From NCBI GenBank assembly GCA_031551775.1, contig JAVBND010000024.1, forward strand, positions 1 to 26,158: DNA of 26,158 nucleotides, given 5' to 3'. Under the pieces are notes generated by a model. It did not search any database. It was not told the DNA's origin and saw only the letters and a program-made list of their open reading frames with translations. Source of the stretch: Anaerozeibacter sp031551775. GTDB taxonomy: Bacteria; Bacillota; Clostridia; Christensenellales; Aristaeellaceae. Positions within the stretch are counted from its first letter, which is position 1. Each line of letters opens with the position of its first letter. Shown here in pieces: positions 8,101 through 17,444 of the stretch. Both the position numbers and the translations under genes were made by a program.

Positions 8101-11100
8101 ATTTTAAGGGCGCGGTGATAAACGCCGCCGCCGCAAGAACCGGCTCAGTACAGGGCGGCGCGGGTTCGCTCGCAACCGGGTTTGGCATTGTGAGGGACGC
8201 TTGGGCAAAAATCAACGCGGGACGATATTCCGCGGTGCTGGGCGATGACTATACGTTTGCCGCGGCGCAGGCGATTGACCCGGTGCTCGCTTTCTTTACG
8301 CGTGCGACGAACAGCATTGACGAAGCGATAAAAGCGACGTCGCCCGATATGTCGGAATCGGGATACGGCGCACAGTTTACACAGAACGCACTGAAGATGG
8401 CGATTGAAATGAAGGCTCTCGGCGCGGTCGGCGGCAAATTGGCGAAGGTGTTTAATTCCAAAGTTCTTTCAAAAGCGCGTCCCTACATTGAGAAGTTGCC
8501 CGCCGGTTGGCGCAAAATTGCAAAATTCGGCACGTTTCTCTCGAAAAAAGGCGTTCAATACCTGCCGTATGAAATGCGGGCTTATTCAGATTATGCCGAA
8601 AAAGCGCGCGAAGAGGGGTACGGCGAATCGGACGCGGCGGCTTTTGGCATGTACGGGGCGATGACGCAGGGCGCGATTGAGGGCGTATTGGGGGACGTAT
8701 ATGGGGGAATCGCCAACACAGTCCCCAAGGCGGCAAGTGCCTTTGTGCGCAATTTTGTGAGCAAAAGCGGCAGCAAAATCCTCGCCAAGGGCGGCGATTT
8801 GCTCAAGGTGGTCGCGCAGAGGGCCGCGACCGCCGTGGGCGAAGCGCTGGAAGAGAGCACGGAAGTGCTTTCGGAAGACATTGGCCGCGCATGGGTACTC
8901 GATGCGGATATCGACTTTGCGCCTTACGTCGAAGCCGGAAAAGATCTGCTGACCGGGCAGTTCGACCGCGCGAAGTACGAAGGAACCAAGGTGGACGAAA
9001 TGATTGAGGCGGGCATACAAGGCGGGATCACATCCTTCTACACATCGTTTCTGTTTGGCTTGGGCGGTGGCGGGAACCTCGATCTGGAAGTTCGGGCGGA
9101 CGCGTTGCTGGACGCGATGCAAAACGACGCGCAATTCGATCAATCGGTGCAAGAAGCGATTGTTCATATCGCTGAAAACCTCACGCCGAAGGACGGCTCG
9201 GAGACGACAAAAGCCGGAGAAGGGACGACGCTGCCGACAGAAACGGATGTTGAAGAAGCGAGCGCGACGAACCTGATAAATGAAACGGGTGATGGGGAAT
9301 TGCGCGGGACAAAGGAGGAGTTTACGCCGCAAGAACCACAATCACCCAGCGCCGAACCGGTTCAAACGGCCATTTCGCCCAAGACCCAGGTCATTGTCGA
9401 TTACATGCACGACGCCGAAGCGCAGTTCATTGACGCGCTGGTGCTGGCCCAGGTCGAGGATATGGCGCAACAAGCCAAGGCGGAAGGGCTGACGCCTTCG
9501 GTTACCGACTCGACATCGACCGAAAGCCGCAACATCACGCGGCTGAATACGGAGCTTGGCTTGCTGGCCGAGGAGCTGGACGGGATCGGCCAGCAGGTGG
9601 CCGGGAAGGACCGGGCGATTGTCGATGCGTTCCGAACCGCGCTGGAACTGGGGCTTCCGACCGACTCCGGGACCGTCAAGCAGACCATCCACAATATGAA
9701 GGAAGCCCAAGGCGCGCTTTTGTCCAAGCTCGATCAACTGGCGAAAAAGCAGCGCGAGAAACAGGCTGAACTGCAAAACGCAGAGCGCGACCGGGCGGAC
9801 AAGGCGGCGATCGAGGACAAGGTGCTCAGGAAGGGCCTCGAGAATTCGGTGCGCGACGCCATGAAGAGGCGCGGAGCGTTTAATCGAGTTTACAATCGAA
9901 TATTGAATGTTTCTGATGCGGACAAACTGCATTCGACCGAAATGTACCTAGACGCCATAACCAAGCTCGTCGATCCAATGTACGAGGACAACAAGTCGGT
10001 CCAGGCTCCGGAAAAGTCGGACTCGCTGCGCGACGACGCGCTGGACGAAAAGGGGAAACACACGTCCCCCGATGCTTGGGTGTTGGTGGATCAACGCACT
10101 TACAACCAAATTCGCGGCGATGAATTCAATTCGATTCAGAAAAGGGCAGGGGAATACATCGGTACGCCTGACTCTGCGGAGGCACAAACCATCTTGAGCA
10201 GAGAGGGTTACCGCGTGAGTCATCCCGACAGTAACGATCAACAAACGGAGTTGCCAGAGGATTTCCGGGAGGTAGGCCGTAACGACAGCTACATAGTCGC
10301 CACGGACACAGAAACGGCGGCGTCAAAGGCTGCGAAGCTCAAGGCAGAGCTGGACGCGCTCAAGGCAGAATACAACAATTTGCGCGACTTTGTCCGGGAA
10401 GATGACGTTGCCGCGCCCGTTCCGCTCACGCCCGAAGAAGCTAGGAAACAGCGTATGCAGCAATCGGCAAAGCGCGCTGCATACTATCGGGACCTGGACA
10501 AACGGCGGCAAACGGGCGACAGGACGCCGACCGGAAACGACGCCGAGAACACAAGGACAAACATAGAATTCGTTGAGGCCGACAACACCACGCGGCTCAT
10601 GGCCGAGGACGATCAGCTCGGGCGGCTTGACGATTTGAAAGAAAAAATATTCGACAAGCAGAAACAATATGACGTTCTATCGCGTTACGGTACGTTGTAT
10701 GACAGTGTTGGCAAAAAAGAATATCAGATAAAAAAAGCGGAGGAGCATTTAGATCAGACATTGATTGATGCGTTCAGCCAAAAGGATAATGAGCGCACCA
10801 AGATCGCCGAGCAGATCCAGAAGCTGATAGACCAGGGGAAATCAAAGGACAGCGAAGAAGTTGTTGCCCTGCGCAAGCTGTACAACGAATCCCGAAGGAA
10901 ACAGCGCGACGCCATTGCAAAGATCGAAAACCGGAAAATCATGTCATTGAAGAACAAGAAAGCTGATTTGGAGGCGCGGCTTGACGATCTTTTTGGTCGC
11001 TATGTTGTTGTTGACCGCAGGGGTAGCGCCGGGTATTCCGATTCCCTGGTTGCGTTCAGGACGAACGACTTGAACGAGGCCATCGCGTATGCGAATGAAC

Positions 11101-14100
11101 ACGCACGCGAAAAAGAAAAGTTTGCCAAGATGTCTGAACAGGAAACCGAATACTATGTTCGCGAAAGCAAGCTGTGGAGGTTTATGCCGTCGCTGGCGAA
11201 CGAACTGGTGCTCGACGGCAAAATCCGCTCTTACGACGAATACCTGGCCGACACGACCGCCATGGTGGACGCGTACGCGCGCGAGAACGAATTGAGCCCC
11301 GAAGAGCGCCAGCAGATGCTTGAGGAATATACGTTCAAGAGCCGGATGAGCCGGTACGACGAAGCGTATGTGGACATCGACCGCAACGAGGACTTTGTAC
11401 TGATCACCAAGAACGACAATTACCCCGGCATGCAGGACGGGGTGAACGAAGGGCTGACCTCAATCGGCAGGGCGCTTGAGGTACTGCGCGCCGCGGTGCG
11501 CACCCAGGAGAACGACAGCCAGCCGGGCATGCGCGGGAACCTGGCCTACCACGACCCGGCCTACAAGATGTCCAAGGCCAGCGTCACGGCGACAAGCAAG
11601 ATATACCGGGAGAAAAAGGCGGGACTGCACTATTTGCACGAAGGCGAGGTCAAGTACACCGTCGCGCAGCCGGACGGACGCCGGTACACGTACAGCCTGG
11701 GCGAATGGGACGGCAGCGCAAACGACCGGCATTTCGCGCCGTACGAGGAAATCTTGCGGCGCGCTGAAGTCGTCCATGTCAACGCCTACTACAACAGGCT
11801 GACGGGCGGTAAAAAAACCCGGTACACGTTTACGCTGGAAGCCAACCGCGGCCAGGGCAGCAACCGACCGAATTTCGATTACGAAACGGCCATCGGCAGG
11901 GTCGCGCCGCAAGAAGACGTCGCGCGGCGGTTCGAGCGCGCGTACGACGCTTGGGCGCGCGTATCGGAAACGTTCGGGCAACCGGGCGGCGAGCTTCGAA
12001 GCTACCTGCGCAACTATACGTTCGCCTTGATGGACAAGCTCGATGCGCAGTTGGCGGCGCTGCCGGTGGACAGCGCCGATCCGGCAACATTGGAGAAGCG
12101 GCGCTACCTCAGCACGCAATCCGACCTGCTGCAAGCACTGTTCAACGCGCAAGCGGAGCGCGCCAGCGGCGTCACCGCCCAAGAGCATCCGGGCGTCGCG
12201 GCGCTCGAAACGTTCGAGCGGAGCAATCCCGCCTATGTGCTGTCCCGGCGCATCGCGGGGTACATCGGTTACATGCGCACGGACGCTGACAGCGCGGACC
12301 CGGCGAGCATCGAAATCCGCATTGCCTATGCCGGCCAGGAACAAGACGTGCGGTCCTTCATCGCGCTGGCCGAGCGGTACAAGGCGGCGGTCACCGGCGC
12401 GCGCGTAAACGGCGATGAGGCGAACGCGCTGTACGGCGCGCTCATCCGAAGCGGCAAGGCGATCGGCAAAAAACTGAGAGACGCCCGCGTCAAGCAGGGC
12501 GGCGGCGCGCTGCTCAGCGAGTACAATCAGGCCGCAAACGAGCTGAAAGCGACCATCGATAACATCAAGCAGGACCCGACCATTGACGACATCACAAAGG
12601 TGGCATTGCTCAAGACCAAGCGCGGCCAGCTCAAGACGGTAAACACGAAGATCGCAAAAATGGAAAAGGCGGGCGTTACGCTGGACACGCCGGGCGAATT
12701 TGACGATGTGATCAAGATTATGCCGACCGAGGAAGCGAAAGACCCTGAAAATGTGCCTAAAAACGCGGCAAAACAGGATGAGCAAAGCGACATGGACAAT
12801 CAGTCAAGCGAAGCGGCGCGGGAGGAAAATCAGCCCGAAACAACGGCAAAATCAGCGGATGAAATCGATCTGCGGGAAACCCGTTCGGCACATGAGATTG
12901 TGCAGGAGACCATGGCACGGCCCGAGCGCGTACAGACGCCCCAAAAGCCCGCGCCGACCGGATCGGCGCTGCAAGACAAGATCAACCAGGAGGCTTATGA
13001 CGCGGAGATGAAGCGCACTGAACAAGCGCGCAGGGACCAGGCGTGGCGGGACAAAACGCGGTCTGGCGCGACCATCGACTCGCCCGAGGACACTGCGCCA
13101 CTGGCTGAGCAGCAGGAGCCGGATATGCGCGATGTGCCCGCGCCGGAAATGCCGACGAATGAGATGGGAAATCCACTCGAATACATGGTCCCGGAAATGA
13201 AAAATGATCGGGAGGTACGAGAGGCATCCAAGACACTCGATGTGTTGGAAGCAACCATCGCCGCAATCGGCAGGAACCTTGATGAGATGGCGGCGCGAGG
13301 CGAGTTGAATGACGTGCAGCGACAGCGCAAAGAAACCTTGATCGGCAACCGCAAGCAGTTTAAGGCCAAGCGCGACGCCATCGTCACCGCCTTGTCAGAT
13401 CCGGAAGTGCAGACGCGCATCAGACGCCAGCGCATCGTCGAAGACGCGGAGAAAACCGGGCTCAGCACAACGACGATACCGCATATGCGGTCTTCCGCGA
13501 TCCAGGAATCCATCGCGCTGACGGACGCTTGGATCGGGGACAATCCATCGGCATACCGCGACGGACGGGCGACCTCGCTAAGCGATGCGGAAATCCTGTC
13601 GTGGGCGAACACCGGGCGCACAGAAGAAAAGCTGCTTGAGAACCTGATGACCGCCAATGCGATAAGCGCAGATGTGCGCAAGATGCGGGAGCGGTTGGAC
13701 GTGGTTGAATCCGGGATTGCACAACTACAAGAAGAATTGTCTGGCCTGGCTGCGGGCGCGGACGATACCGACCTGCAAGCACGACTTGCGAGGCTGATGA
13801 CCAACCGGGACGCACTGAGAAGTACCATCGAAAAGAGTCGGGAAGCGGCACGGAGTTATTATTCTGATGCATCGGTCGGCCTGGGCGCTGCACTCAAAGG
13901 TGAACGTCAGGGCAAATTGCCGGTATCGGTCGTCAACAAGGTCATCGCAATGGCTAAGCAAGCGTCCTCGGACAGGAAAAGGATCAATCCGGCAAAGATC
14001 CTGACGACCAACCTGGGCAACGCCAAGCAGATAGTCGAGTCCTACTTTGGGGAGTATGCGCCCATCATGAACAAGCTGTACGTCCAGCCGGTGATCGACG

Positions 14101-16346
14101 CCAATACGAAGATCGCCGCGGCGCGCGCGACGTTTAACGAACGGATCAAAAACAGCGGCATCACCAAAGACAATTCTGAAATCGCGCACAAATACGCAGA
14201 GGGGATTATCTCAGACTACGAACTGCGCGGCGCGCGGGCCGACGATCACGAGCAAATTGTGCGTGGGGTGCAGGTGTTCAGGGAAGCGTATGACGACTTG
14301 CTGGACCAAGTCAACGCTACGCTGACCAAGAACGGCTATGAGCCGGTGCCCAAGCGCGAGAACTACTTCCCACATTTCCGGGAGGACGCCAGCACTATCG
14401 ACGTTGTGCTGGGCCAGGACATCGACGAATACACACTCAAGACATCGCTGTATGGCAGAACCGGAGAGTTTAGGCCGGGCAAGCCATTCAACGCGCATTT
14501 TCTGCGACGCCAGGGCAATGAAACCGTGTACGACTTGCTGCGTGGGTACGAACATTACATCGACGGGGCGCTGAACGTGATTCACCAGACCGACAATATC
14601 TTAAGGCTCAGGCAACTCGAAAGTGAATTGCGCGCCGCTTTCGACATCGACGAAAATAGCATCAGCAAGACGCGGATGGGCAATTTCACGCGCTGGGTGC
14701 AGGAGTACGCGAACACCTTGTCCGGAAAGAAAGGCACTGTCGATTACGCGGCTGAAAGCGTGCTTAAGCGGCAGGTATATACGGCGATGAGTTCGTTGCG
14801 GTCGATGCGCGGCGCGGCGCTGGTCGTCGGAAACCTCTCGGTTGCAGTCAGCAACATCATTCCCATCGGACAGGCGCTCGGTTTTGCGCCAAAGCAAACA
14901 CTGGGCGCGATGGGGACCATGTTGCGCAATACGCTGCACGGCAAGGATTATTTCGGCGTGGACGGGTTTGAAGCGCGCAGCTCATTTCTGACCAGGCGCT
15001 TCCAAGGCAAGGCGATGGATACGAGCTGGCTTGAGAAATTCCAGAATACCGCCCAAGTACCGGCAATCGTACTCGACCGGTTGGCGGCAAACGTCGTCGT
15101 CCGGGCGATCTACGAGCAGGGCATCAGCCGGGGCTATACCGAAGACGTGGCGATGGTGCGCGCCGACGACATTGCATATCGCATGATGGCGAGCAGTCTG
15201 CGCGGCGAATCGGGTAGCGCACAGAGTTCCCAGGTGGGCGGCATGGTTTTACAGTTCGCGCGCGAGCCGATCAACAACTTGTTCTACATCTTTCACGATG
15301 CCAAGGCCCTTAAAGGAGCAGTACCCAAGCTGCTCGGAGTCGCGATTACCCTTCTCTTCAACTGGCTGTTCAACAAGGTGACTGGGAAGGAAACCGCGCT
15401 TGACCCAATCGGCGCGACAGAAAAGGCGGTCATGGGAAAGACCGAAGGCGACGCGCCCGTCGATGTTGCCAAGGAAGTCGCGGGCAATCTGTGGAACACC
15501 GGTTGGCCGGTCGGTGAAACGTTGCCCATGGTATCGGGCATCACCAATGCAGTCGGCGCGCTCGGATCGGTGATCGAACAGCCCGGCGACGATACGAGTT
15601 GGGAAAAGCTACTGTCCGCTTCCTTGAACTGGACACCCGGTGGTGCTCAGATCGAGCGCACAGCACGCGGAGCGAAGATGATTTTCAAGCAGTACAGCGA
15701 GAGTAAGGAAGGATATTACCGTTATGCTTTTGACGATCCGAGCGCCGCTGATGTGGCGCTGGCGCTGACCATGGGCGAGAACAGCACCAGTCAGGGCAAG
15801 GCATTGCGCGACGTGGGCGGCAAGCCCATGACCAAGACACAGGACGCTGCTGTGCGCGAGCAAATGGCAGCAGGACTCCCACCGTCCGAAGCTGAGGCAA
15901 ACGTCAGGAGCACGCAAAAGGCCAAGGAACTCATGAGCGAAGTGGCCGACGCGCAGAAGCGTGGCGACGCCGAAACCTACGCCCAGAAACTTGCGGAGAG
16001 CGCCGATGAGCGCGCCAAGATCAGCGTGCCCAGCGGCATGCCGTCCTGGGCGACGCACGCGAGCCAGGAGCCGTATATGCAAAAGGCGATTGCGCTCTGG
16101 CAGGAGCACGGCGCGAGCGAAATCCTACCCAAGATCATTCCCGACACGCTGGACGGCGACAACAGGCGCGTGGACGTCGCGCCGGAGGACCGCGCGGAGC
16201 TTGAAAATCTGTACATGCGCTACTACCGCGACGCCTTAGAGCGCCTGCCGGAGGGGGCCGCGCTCAGCGAGGTCAAGCGGATGATCAACAAGGCGTACAC
16301 GGCGGCGAAGGATGCGTATATCAAGCGAAATTACCGAGGTGATTGA
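5187..16346 (+). CDS. Giant phage protein (3719 aa), LPD38-like C-terminal region, probable internal/ejection protein
   Basis: The ATG follows GGAGG at 5175-5179. The open frame of 11.16 kb has no interruption. By eye the layout is: a basic, Pro/Ala-rich tail (1-75); a helical region with two related LNRPI segments (L260 and L483); Pro-rich and acidic linkers (about 510-560 and 690-745); a Gly/Ala-rich amphipathic region (about 935-1300) ending GITSFYTSFLFGLGGGG that could touch membranes; long coiled coils (about 1450-1560 and 1705-1925); a beta-rich segment (about 2112-2222); an acidic linker (2515-2665); then a C-terminal region (about 2895-3560) with RENYFPHFRE near 3055, hydrophobic helices near 3210 and 3385, and GGAQIERTARGAK near 3485. 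The last region resembles the LPD38-type module of phage polyvalent proteins. I see no kinase, protease or RNA polymerase motif. Its place before the small terminase and holin fits a T7 gp16-type DNA ejection protein. The LPD38 and ejection calls are tentative. Confidence 0.72.
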   Translation: MSEERRRRLEEAKKRARQVAQWRAEKQPTPKSKADAPAQTVPATPRPGTPKPAPRATSQRKITPKVAPKFSWEAKPASEMSFAEKVALGRVNADRSEFDANAYFRTLADETRQVGHRHYNPYQSSAKSTQKEAMEFFGVDRFDPKWFEDNAHLRDYVTRLDVTDTMSTAGKGSWTKEQWAGYYYENLLMDEERTRQAEGQWKQLRGEAEDYFRTQKTIHGKAPDIDDFLSHIDVSRYSALQTMDESRNLGLAGSSKVVRLNRPIGYSREALTGLYHALANGRATDHTDYFNEAVLYHMQPVKRAQEQPKAGYGWEAALPDMTGEAKAEEARRIAASGDRAELHKWNYLNWRQETGEAGGYFGGMYIDAAFFEKYDPIFGPIIDSMRAYDPNGKGAVRKPGTGASEMEQAAYEYYTKQLREPDTRAVEDEWDELCGLIAKEVGQYGELARTEFANGYASEKIQYWLSEFPTLARYLNNPDGMALNRPIFASKEALTRAMELAVKDVALAGTGETPPDRPGSPTGTKTPVLSREKSGEPVPGDTLPGSNVQAENQAVFPGEIGPGIDGLDYWKVDLNVLGEKYWPMLLKEGLITEKEIETYKKTKAEQSPTEHIGMAEGAFESQNMIDNPEGYTPQELRAYLKELRAALMRSQSADAGETGAMWQDKYIYEIGVIEGALEDMDEPLVEPVVYHTDAGDPVVMEPQKVAVEPPIETKPKAVLNELPSEEPIAETEPPAMPELDADLMGVAASAGLLNKEDAMLVKPVSLFDLDDDQVKRWAGYLADSQAATCAQYGLTPGDTYNQIQARIWEIEAENARLADEISMRGDADGSIAAAADANAREIEALTELRGYLDGVQVAKGTADAYLTEGDRPIWTRQSAWRAFGQYFRDIADPQAWADAWEEGKDSEKLQRIVETEEALNKIITGQDVQGGTDILNQHAKADAEEVGALGETLDAELKRVLGNDVPEWASFYFKGAVINAAAARTGSVQGGAGSLATGFGIVRDAWAKINAGRYSAVLGDDYTFAAAQAIDPVLAFFTRATNSIDEAIKATSPDMSESGYGAQFTQNALKMAIEMKALGAVGGKLAKVFNSKVLSKARPYIEKLPAGWRKIAKFGTFLSKKGVQYLPYEMRAYSDYAEKAREEGYGESDAAAFGMYGAMTQGAIEGVLGDVYGGIANTVPKAASAFVRNFVSKSGSKILAKGGDLLKVVAQRAATAVGEALEESTEVLSEDIGRAWVLDADIDFAPYVEAGKDLLTGQFDRAKYEGTKVDEMIEAGIQGGITSFYTSFLFGLGGGGNLDLEVRADALLDAMQNDAQFDQSVQEAIVHIAENLTPKDGSETTKAGEGTTLPTETDVEEASATNLINETGDGELRGTKEEFTPQEPQSPSAEPVQTAISPKTQVIVDYMHDAEAQFIDALVLAQVEDMAQQAKAEGLTPSVTDSTSTESRNITRLNTELGLLAEELDGIGQQVAGKDRAIVDAFRTALELGLPTDSGTVKQTIHNMKEAQGALLSKLDQLAKKQREKQAELQNAERDRADKAAIEDKVLRKGLENSVRDAMKRRGAFNRVYNRILNVSDADKLHSTEMYLDAITKLVDPMYEDNKSVQAPEKSDSLRDDALDEKGKHTSPDAWVLVDQRTYNQIRGDEFNSIQKRAGEYIGTPDSAEAQTILSREGYRVSHPDSNDQQTELPEDFREVGRNDSYIVATDTETAASKAAKLKAELDALKAEYNNLRDFVREDDVAAPVPLTPEEARKQRMQQSAKRAAYYRDLDKRRQTGDRTPTGNDAENTRTNIEFVEADNTTRLMAEDDQLGRLDDLKEKIFDKQKQYDVLSRYGTLYDSVGKKEYQIKKAEEHLDQTLIDAFSQKDNERTKIAEQIQKLIDQGKSKDSEEVVALRKLYNESRRKQRDAIAKIENRKIMSLKNKKADLEARLDDLFGRYVVVDRRGSAGYSDSLVAFRTNDLNEAIAYANEHAREKEKFAKMSEQETEYYVRESKLWRFMPSLANELVLDGKIRSYDEYLADTTAMVDAYARENELSPEERQQMLEEYTFKSRMSRYDEAYVDIDRNEDFVLITKNDNYPGMQDGVNEGLTSIGRALEVLRAAVRTQENDSQPGMRGNLAYHDPAYKMSKASVTATSKIYREKKAGLHYLHEGEVKYTVAQPDGRRYTYSLGEWDGSANDRHFAPYEEILRRAEVVHVNAYYNRLTGGKKTRYTFTLEANRGQGSNRPNFDYETAIGRVAPQEDVARRFERAYDAWARVSETFGQPGGELRSYLRNYTFALMDKLDAQLAALPVDSADPATLEKRRYLSTQSDLLQALFNAQAERASGVTAQEHPGVAALETFERSNPAYVLSRRIAGYIGYMRTDADSADPASIEIRIAYAGQEQDVRSFIALAERYKAAVTGARVNGDEANALYGALIRSGKAIGKKLRDARVKQGGGALLSEYNQAANELKATIDNIKQDPTIDDITKVALLKTKRGQLKTVNTKIAKMEKAGVTLDTPGEFDDVIKIMPTEEAKDPENVPKNAAKQDEQSDMDNQSSEAAREENQPETTAKSADEIDLRETRSAHEIVQETMARPERVQTPQKPAPTGSALQDKINQEAYDAEMKRTEQARRDQAWRDKTRSGATIDSPEDTAPLAEQQEPDMRDVPAPEMPTNEMGNPLEYMVPEMKNDREVREASKTLDVLEATIAAIGRNLDEMAARGELNDVQRQRKETLIGNRKQFKAKRDAIVTALSDPEVQTRIRRQRIVEDAEKTGLSTTTIPHMRSSAIQESIALTDAWIGDNPSAYRDGRATSLSDAEILSWANTGRTEEKLLENLMTANAISADVRKMRERLDVVESGIAQLQEELSGLAAGADDTDLQARLARLMTNRDALRSTIEKSREAARSYYSDASVGLGAALKGERQGKLPVSVVNKVIAMAKQASSDRKRINPAKILTTNLGNAKQIVESYFGEYAPIMNKLYVQPVIDANTKIAAARATFNERIKNSGITKDNSEIAHKYAEGIISDYELRGARADDHEQIVRGVQVFREAYDDLLDQVNATLTKNGYEPVPKRENYFPHFREDASTIDVVLGQDIDEYTLKTSLYGRTGEFRPGKPFNAHFLRRQGNETVYDLLRGYEHYIDGALNVIHQTDNILRLRQLESELRAAFDIDENSISKTRMGNFTRWVQEYANTLSGKKGTVDYAAESVLKRQVYTAMSSLRSMRGAALVVGNLSVAVSNIIPIGQALGFAPKQTLGAMGTMLRNTLHGKDYFGVDGFEARSSFLTRRFQGKAMDTSWLEKFQNTAQVPAIVLDRLAANVVVRAIYEQGISRGYTEDVAMVRADDIAYRMMASSLRGESGSAQSSQVGGMVLQFAREPINNLFYIFHDAKALKGAVPKLLGVAITLLFNWLFNKVTGKETALDPIGATEKAVMGKTEGDAPVDVAKEVAGNLWNTGWPVGETLPMVSGITNAVGALGSVIEQPGDDTSWEKLLSASLNWTPGGAQIERTARGAKMIFKQYSESKEGYYRYAFDDPSAADVALALTMGENSTSQGKALRDVGGKPMTKTQDAAVREQMAAGLPPSEAEANVRSTQKAKELMSEVADAQKRGDAETYAQKLAESADERAKISVPSGMPSWATHASQEPYMQKAIALWQEHGASEILPKIIPDTLDGDNRRVDVAPEDRAELENLYMRYYRDALERLPEGAALSEVKRMINKAYTAAKDAYIKRNYRGD
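5961..6680 (+). repeat. Internal duplication in the giant protein (LNRPI segments)
   Basis: Residues about 236-275 and 464-500 share the order helix - LNRPI - (G/F)(Y/A)S - (R/K)EALT, each preceded by a Tyr/Leu-rich helix (RYSALQTM and ARYLNNPDGM). The copies are diverged at DNA level, so this is an old domain duplication. Confidence 0.5.
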
Positions 16347-16347
16347 C

Positions 16348-16872
16348 GTGGCTAGGGACAAACAAGGGAAGCTGGACGCGCTGGAAAGGCAGATGCGCAC
16401 CGGTGCGAATTTCAAGGCCGACACGCCCGATCAGGCGTTTGTGCGCCCGTCGCTGTACAGGCGGCGCGTGTCGCAGTATTTTGAAATCTGCGACAACAAA
16501 CATGAGCACTACACGGTGCCGGGGCTGGCGCTTTTCCTCGGCCTGCGCAGCCGTGTGCTCATGAACTACGATCCGGGCGATGAATTGGAGGAATATCGCC
16601 GGATCACCGACTTTGCCTTGCAGCGGATCGAGGCGTATACGGTGAATCAATTGTTCACGACCAAGGGCAGCACCAAGGGTATTGAGTTCCTGGCGCAGAA
16701 CAGCCTGGGGTACGCGAACAAGAGCGACGTGAACTCGAAACAGGCGGTCGAGATTACGGAGAAGGAAAGGCTCAAGTCACTGCCTGACAGCGAGCTCAAG
16801 GGCCGAATCCTGCACCTGCTACCCAGGTTGCAGGGCGCGGTCGAAGAGAAAATTCAAAAGGCGGTGGAGTAA
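16348..16872 (+). CDS. Phage terminase small subunit, P22 gp3-like
   Basis: I chose GTG 16348, two bases after the stop of the giant gene and seven bases after GAGGTG. The in-frame ATG at 16312 would overlap the giant gene by 35 nt and is the alternative. The product is 174 residues. It has the order seen in the gp3 DNA-packaging family: a basic N terminus, an aromatic (Q)YFE.CD helix, T..GLALFLGL (the helix-turn-helix-like part that recognises pac/cos DNA), NY, then a long helix and IEFLAQNSLGYANKSD corresponding to the ANIIARDLGLKEQS segment of P22 gp3. The C-terminal tail is charged. It should recognise phage DNA and recruit the large subunit, which is not in this window. The holin gene starts on the very next base after its stop. 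Confidence 0.75.
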   Translation: MARDKQGKLDALERQMRTGANFKADTPDQAFVRPSLYRRRVSQYFEICDNKHEHYTVPGLALFLGLRSRVLMNYDPGDELEEYRRITDFALQRIEAYTVNQLFTTKGSTKGIEFLAQNSLGYANKSDVNSKQAVEITEKERLKSLPDSELKGRILHLLPRLQGAVEEKIQKAVE

Positions 16873-17295
16873 ATGGAACATATCTTCGAAAAAATCGTGC
16901 GCGGGGTGGGGATGGTGACGGGCGTGATTGTGGGATTGCTGGGCGGCTGGGATGTCAGTTTGCAGGTGCTGGTAGCGTTTATGATCATCGACTACATCAC
17001 CGGCCTGATTGTGGGCTTTACCGGACACAGCAAGAAGACCGAGAACGGTGGTCTGGACAGCGGCGTCGGACTGATGGGGATCGTCAAGAAATTTCTCATG
17101 CTGATGATCGTCGTGGTCGCCGTGCTACTTGACAAGCTGATCGGCCAGGAAGCGCTGCTGCGTTCCTGCACAATCTTCTTCTTCATCGCCAATGAAGGGT
17201 TGAGCATCCTCGAAAATGTGGGGCTGATGGGGGTCAAGCTGCCTGGGAAGCTACAAGAGGCGCTTGAAAAACTGAGCGAGAAGAAGGATGCTTGA
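16873..17295 (+). CDS. Phage holin (Phage_holin_4 / toxin-secretion holin family)
   Basis: The 140-residue protein has hydrophobic segments at about 9-27, 30-50, 73-92 and 98-117, the hallmark AFMIIDYITGLIVGF (D-Y-x-T-G) motif of the phage holin_4/TIGR01593 group, and a charged helical C terminus (LQEALEKLSEKKDA). The ATG directly follows the TAA of the small terminase gene, with GGTGGAG as a weak ribosome binding site inside that gene. It forms inner-membrane lesions at lysis and releases or activates the endolysin. The C39 endolysin candidate is 12.6 kb upstream rather than adjacent. Confidence 0.88.
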   Translation: MEHIFEKIVRGVGMVTGVIVGLLGGWDVSLQVLVAFMIIDYITGLIVGFTGHSKKTENGGLDSGVGLMGIVKKFLMLMIVVVAVLLDKLIGQEALLRSCTIFFFIANEGLSILENVGLMGVKLPGKLQEALEKLSEKKDA

Positions 17296-17301
17296 TACAT
17301 C

Positions 17302-17365
17302 CTGCATGTCTGAGGTGCACTTGACTGCCATTTGACATGCAGTTTGACTGCCACTTTGACTGCCA
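17302..17365 (+). repeat. Phased direct repeats, candidate integrase arm-type sites
   Basis: TTGACTGCCA occurs at 17321-17330, 17343-17352 and 17356-17365, with a related TTGACATGCA at 17332-17341. The starts are 11, 11 and 13 nt apart, about one helical turn. A perfect 9-bp inverted repeat, CTGCATGTC/GACATGCAG, spans 17302-17310 and 17334-17342. Short phased repeats next to a phage end are typical of tyrosine-integrase arm sites. That role is inferred. Confidence 0.65.
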
Positions 17366-17444
17366 GACACACGAAAACAGAGTAAAAAGCGGAATAAGCG
17401 GAAACAAATTTACCAACGGGCATATAAGGCCGAACATAAGAAAT

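Noticed and set aside
11460..12785. 441-codon minus-strand open frame inside the giant gene
   Set aside because: Its Arg/Val/Leu-rich composition is that of the complement of GC-rich coding DNA, and the plus strand is clearly coding.
5187..16346. N4-type virion RNA polymerase
   Set aside because: The size (about 3500 residues) and virion context fit, but I could not find the T7-like polymerase motifs (TxxGR, motif A Asp, motif B R...K...YG) by eye.
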